Below, piece after piece: positions 61,150 to 64,000 of a stretch of DNA of 64,000 nt. A model generated the notes under the pieces. The model saw only the letters and a list, made by a program, of their open reading frames with translations. It was not told where the DNA came from and ran no database searches. The position numbers and the translations under genes were made by a program. The stretch's first letter is position 1; the number at the start of each line of letters is the position of its first letter. The DNA is from Macrotis lagotis (taxonomy: Eukaryota > Chordata > Mammalia > Peramelemorphia > Peramelidae), in assembly GCF_037893015.1 (NCBI RefSeq), contig NC_133660.1, positions 288,149,078 through 288,213,077 of the forward strand. Reading direction: 5' to 3'.

Positions 61150-61300
61150 TGGGGCAGCTAGGTGGCATAGTGGATAGAGCACTGGCCCTGGAATCAGGAG
61201 GATCTGAATTCAAATGTAACCTCAGACACTTAATAATTACCTGGTTATGTGACCTTGGACAAATCATTTAACCCCATTGCCTTCCAACCTCTCCCCAAAA
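61150..61300 (+). mobile_element. Marsupial tRNA-derived SINE
   Basis: GGGGCAGCTAGGTGGCATAG to CCCATTGCCTTCCAACC. The tail is not A-rich. Confidence 0.92.
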
Positions 61301-61715
61301 TGAATGCTAAATTTTTTCTTGACCAATATTTGGAAATAGTATTCAAAATCCTATGATTTTAAAACCAAATATAAGCATCATGAAGGAAGGAATTTTTTTT
61401 TATTTCCCTTTTGTTTCTTCAGTGGCTGACATGACCCTTGTATATAACTGGATCTGAGAATGTGACCCTTGTATAAGAGTTGAATCAAAATGATGCAATA
61501 TGATACTTTATTTTAATGGGAATAGAACTCCAATAGAGCATTTTGATCAAGGAAATTGTATAGTTAGATTAGTGCTTTCAGAATTTCATTTTTGTGGCTT
61601 TGGGTACAAAAAGATCAGAGAAAACCTTGAGACTAGGAGAAAAAGAATGAGAAACCAGTGCAAAAGCTGAGGTGAAAAAGAACTGAAAATGCACACAGTT
61701 GAGAATAAAAAGGTG
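61300..61715. other. Stretch without recognised features
   Basis: No repeat or exon recognised. Confidence 0.5.
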
Positions 61716-61719
61716 GAGA

Positions 61720-62700
61720 TTTATCAAAGAAAATATTTTAAAATTCTTTATTATTTATTTTCCAACTCTATGTAAAGATAATTTTCAATATTCATTTGTT
61801 TACATTTTTCTTCTTTCCATTTTTTCCACATGTCACCCTAGGATAGTAAGTAATTTGTTATACATTATATATGTAAAAATGTGTTGTGCAAATTTCCAAA
61901 TTTGTCACACTGAGGAAGAATAAAAAAGACCAAAAAAGAGAAAAACCACAAAAAAAAGTAAAAAAGCAAGATACAGTTTTAAAAATGTGAAAATAGTCTG
62001 CTTTGTTCTGCAATCAGATTACATAGCTTTTTCTCTGTATGTGGATAGCATTTTTCATTGCAAAGTTTTGAGAATTATCTTTGATAGCCATAATGCTGAA
62101 AAGAGCTAATTCTATCAAAGTTAATCTTCACACAATGTTGTCCTTAAGGCGTACAATTCTGTCCTGGTTCTGCTCACCTCTCTTATCATCAGTTTGTGTA
62201 AATATTTCCAGCTTTTTCTTAAATATGCCTGCCCATTGTTTCTTATAGAGGAATAATATCCTATTATATTCATGTAATGTAATTTGTTTAGCCATGCCCT
62301 AATTGATGGGCATTCCCTTAATTTGTAGTCCTTTGTCATCACAAAAAGAGTTGCTTTAAGCATTTTTGGCTATGTGGGTCCTTTTCTATTAGTGGTATTG
62401 CTGCATCTCCAGAATGGTTGGATAAGTTCACAACTACAACACCAATACTTCAATGTCTCAGTTTTCCCAAATTCTCTCCAACAAGGATCATTTTCATTTT
62501 CCTTCTGATTAGCTAATTTTGTAGAGTGGGGTGGTACTTGAGAATTGTTTTAAATTCCATTTCTCTAATCGATAGATATTAAGAGCATTTTTTCATAAGA
62601 GTAGAGTTTTAATTTCTTCTTCTGAACACTCCCTGTACATATCATGTGAAATTATCAGTTGGGGAATTACTTGTCTTTCTCTCTAATGGTTTTCTTATGC
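61720..62700 (-). mobile_element. LINE-1 3' end, antisense
   Basis: Reversed LINE-1 order from the 3'-UTR (TCACCCTAGGATAG) through TTCTGTCCTGGTTCTGCTCA and CTAATTGATGGGCATTCCCT to TTTCTCTAATCGATAG. Confidence 0.85.
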
Positions 62701-63000
62701 TATCCACTGGAGGGTCCACTGGGACATAGGATAGAACACATATGATTGTTTCTGTTTAGGAATTAAAATGATATGGGTAAAGGGGCCTTTTGCTGAGAAA
62801 GTTCCCTGTTGTGGTGCCAATTGGCAATTTCTTGCTCTTTCAAGTCTGGTTTTGGAGAGTCATCTGGGAGCTCTGTGAGTTAGGTGATTGATTTTTATGC
62901 ATCTGAGGATAGAGTTGAACCAGGATGCACTTGATCCAAGACACATTCTCTATCCATTTTGTTATGACTGCCACAATTGTCATTATTTATAGATTAAAAA
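62700..63000. other. Stretch without recognised features
   Basis: Short stretch between a LINE-1 and a SINE; nothing recognised. Confidence 0.5.
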
Positions 63001-63005
63001 TGAAA

Positions 63006-63145
63006 GGGAGGCACTTAGGTGGTGCAGTGGATAAAGCAGTGTCCCTGGAGTCAGGAGGACTTGAATTTGACCTCAGACACTTAATAATTACATAGCTGAG
63101 TGATCTTTGGCAAGTCCACTAATCCTGTTACCTTGCAGGAAAAAA
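63006..63145 (+). mobile_element. Marsupial tRNA-derived SINE, diverged
   Basis: GGAGGCACTTAGGTGGTGCA, TGGAGTCAGGAGGAC and CAGACACTTAATAATTACAT. Several short deletions. Confidence 0.88.
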
Positions 63146-63344
63146 AAGAAAGGAAAGTGAGAGGTCACTGATGGTACTCCAGTTCATAGAATCTGGCAGG
63201 ACAAAGTCTGGGACTTAGAAGCCTGACCTCTTTCTTTTTATCCTTGACCCTGGCAACAGTTTTGAAACTTTTCTTTCTTCTCAATGCAGTTGCTGCTCCT
63301 TACTCTTCTATATTCTCTTTTTATTTCTTTAATTTTCCAGCCTG

Positions 63345-63487
63345 GAAAGACCGACATGAACTGAAGGTGAGTGAAATGAGCAGAACCAGAAGACCATCGT
63401 ACACCCTAACAACATAGGTCATCTATGATGGACTTGTTTGTTTCAGCAGCAATTCTCAAAGACTTGTGTTGAAAAATGCCATCCATG

Positions 63488-63532
<45 letters not shown>

Positions 63533-63845
63533 GGAATTGAAGAGTTTAAATCCAGACTAAAGTCTATTATCCCAAGTTTTTAAAATTTGTCTTAGATGTT
63601 ATGCTATATGTTTCTCCCTAATGTTTTTTCCCATCCATTTGGATTTGATTTGTTTTTCACAACATGATTAATATGGAACTATGTTTAGTTTAATTATACA
63701 TGTAGGTCCAATATGAAATTGCATTCTGTCAGGGAGAAAGGACAGGGAGTGAAAGATAAAATGTAAAACTCAAAACTTTGCAAAAATGATTGGTGAAAAC
63801 TACCATTGAATATTGGAAAAACAAATACATACACATATTTTTAAA
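63345..63845 (+). mobile_element. LINE-1 3' end
   Basis: GTGAGTGAAATGAGCAGAAC, CAATTCTCAAAGACTTGTG and AAATGCCATCCATG are the LINE-1 3' pattern, with an AC microsatellite (63484-63529) inside. The last 150 bases of the window show nothing. Confidence 0.8.
63484..63529. repeat. (CA)n microsatellite
   Basis: GCGCGCGCA followed by about 20 CA repeats. Confidence 0.95.
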
Positions 63846-64000
63846 ATAGTTTAGTTTCCCCTCACTTACATGTCCTGTTCTCTTTCTAGAATATAGATAG
63901 AGTGCAGCTGGTTTTCACATTCTTGCAATTCACCATCTCCAATTCCCCTCTAGTATTTAGGCATCAAGTGGCCTGTGGTAGTTAGGGTGAGGTAAATGCC

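Overview
The window looks like marsupial genomic DNA. The best evidence is a short tRNA-derived SINE with a recurring head (GGCTAGGTGGCACAGTGG) and body (CAGACACTTAATAATTACC). It occurs about 18 times on both strands, often with clear target-site duplications. Marsupial-type CORE-SINEs, LINE-1 and half-LINE-1-like copies and RTE LINEs are also present. I cannot name the species from sequence alone.

The host genes are vomeronasal type-2 receptors (V2R, class C GPCRs), all on the minus strand. From 36.0 kb down to 1.46 kb lies one complete six-exon V2R gene. I place the exons at 35761-36005, 30830-31121, 13553-14359, 6662-6880, 6175-6298 and 1457-2361. Every junction has AG/GT splice signals and compatible phases. 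Together they give 2,592 nt (863 codons plus stop) with no interruption. They encode a signal peptide, an extracellular ligand-binding domain, a nine-cysteine linker and a seven-helix domain with the typical V2R motifs.

Upstream of it (43.7-58.6 kb) is a decayed paralogous locus. It has an exon 3 with frameshifts (57486-58293) and two tandem copies of exon 6. One copy (44809-45709) is nearly full length but broken. The other (about 46800-47319) is cut short next to a LINE-1 5' region. I found no exon 4 or 5 for this locus, and its exons 1 and 2 are not in the window. Flanking intron and downstream sequence is also paralogous (440-2650 with 43740-45950; 12.5-14.8 kb with 56.8-58.6 kb), so the locus arose by segmental duplication.

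Most of the rest is retrotransposon fossil sequence: LINE-1 ORF1, ORF2 and 3'-end pieces, half-L1-like copies near 2.7-4.4, 16-18.2 and 55.5-56.4 kb, RTE copies near 9.3, 20.1-22.0 and 50.4-51.7 kb, one likely solo LTR near 53.6-54.2 kb, and many microsatellites. A block at 16.28-17.55 kb is a clear SINE-SINE tandem duplication. The stretch 36-43.7 kb is poorest in recognisable repeats. I found no bacterial-type system, CRISPR array or novel multigene system. The most notable features are a SINE inserted immediately upstream of the exon 2 splice acceptor of the intact V2R, and the tandem exon 6 duplicates.
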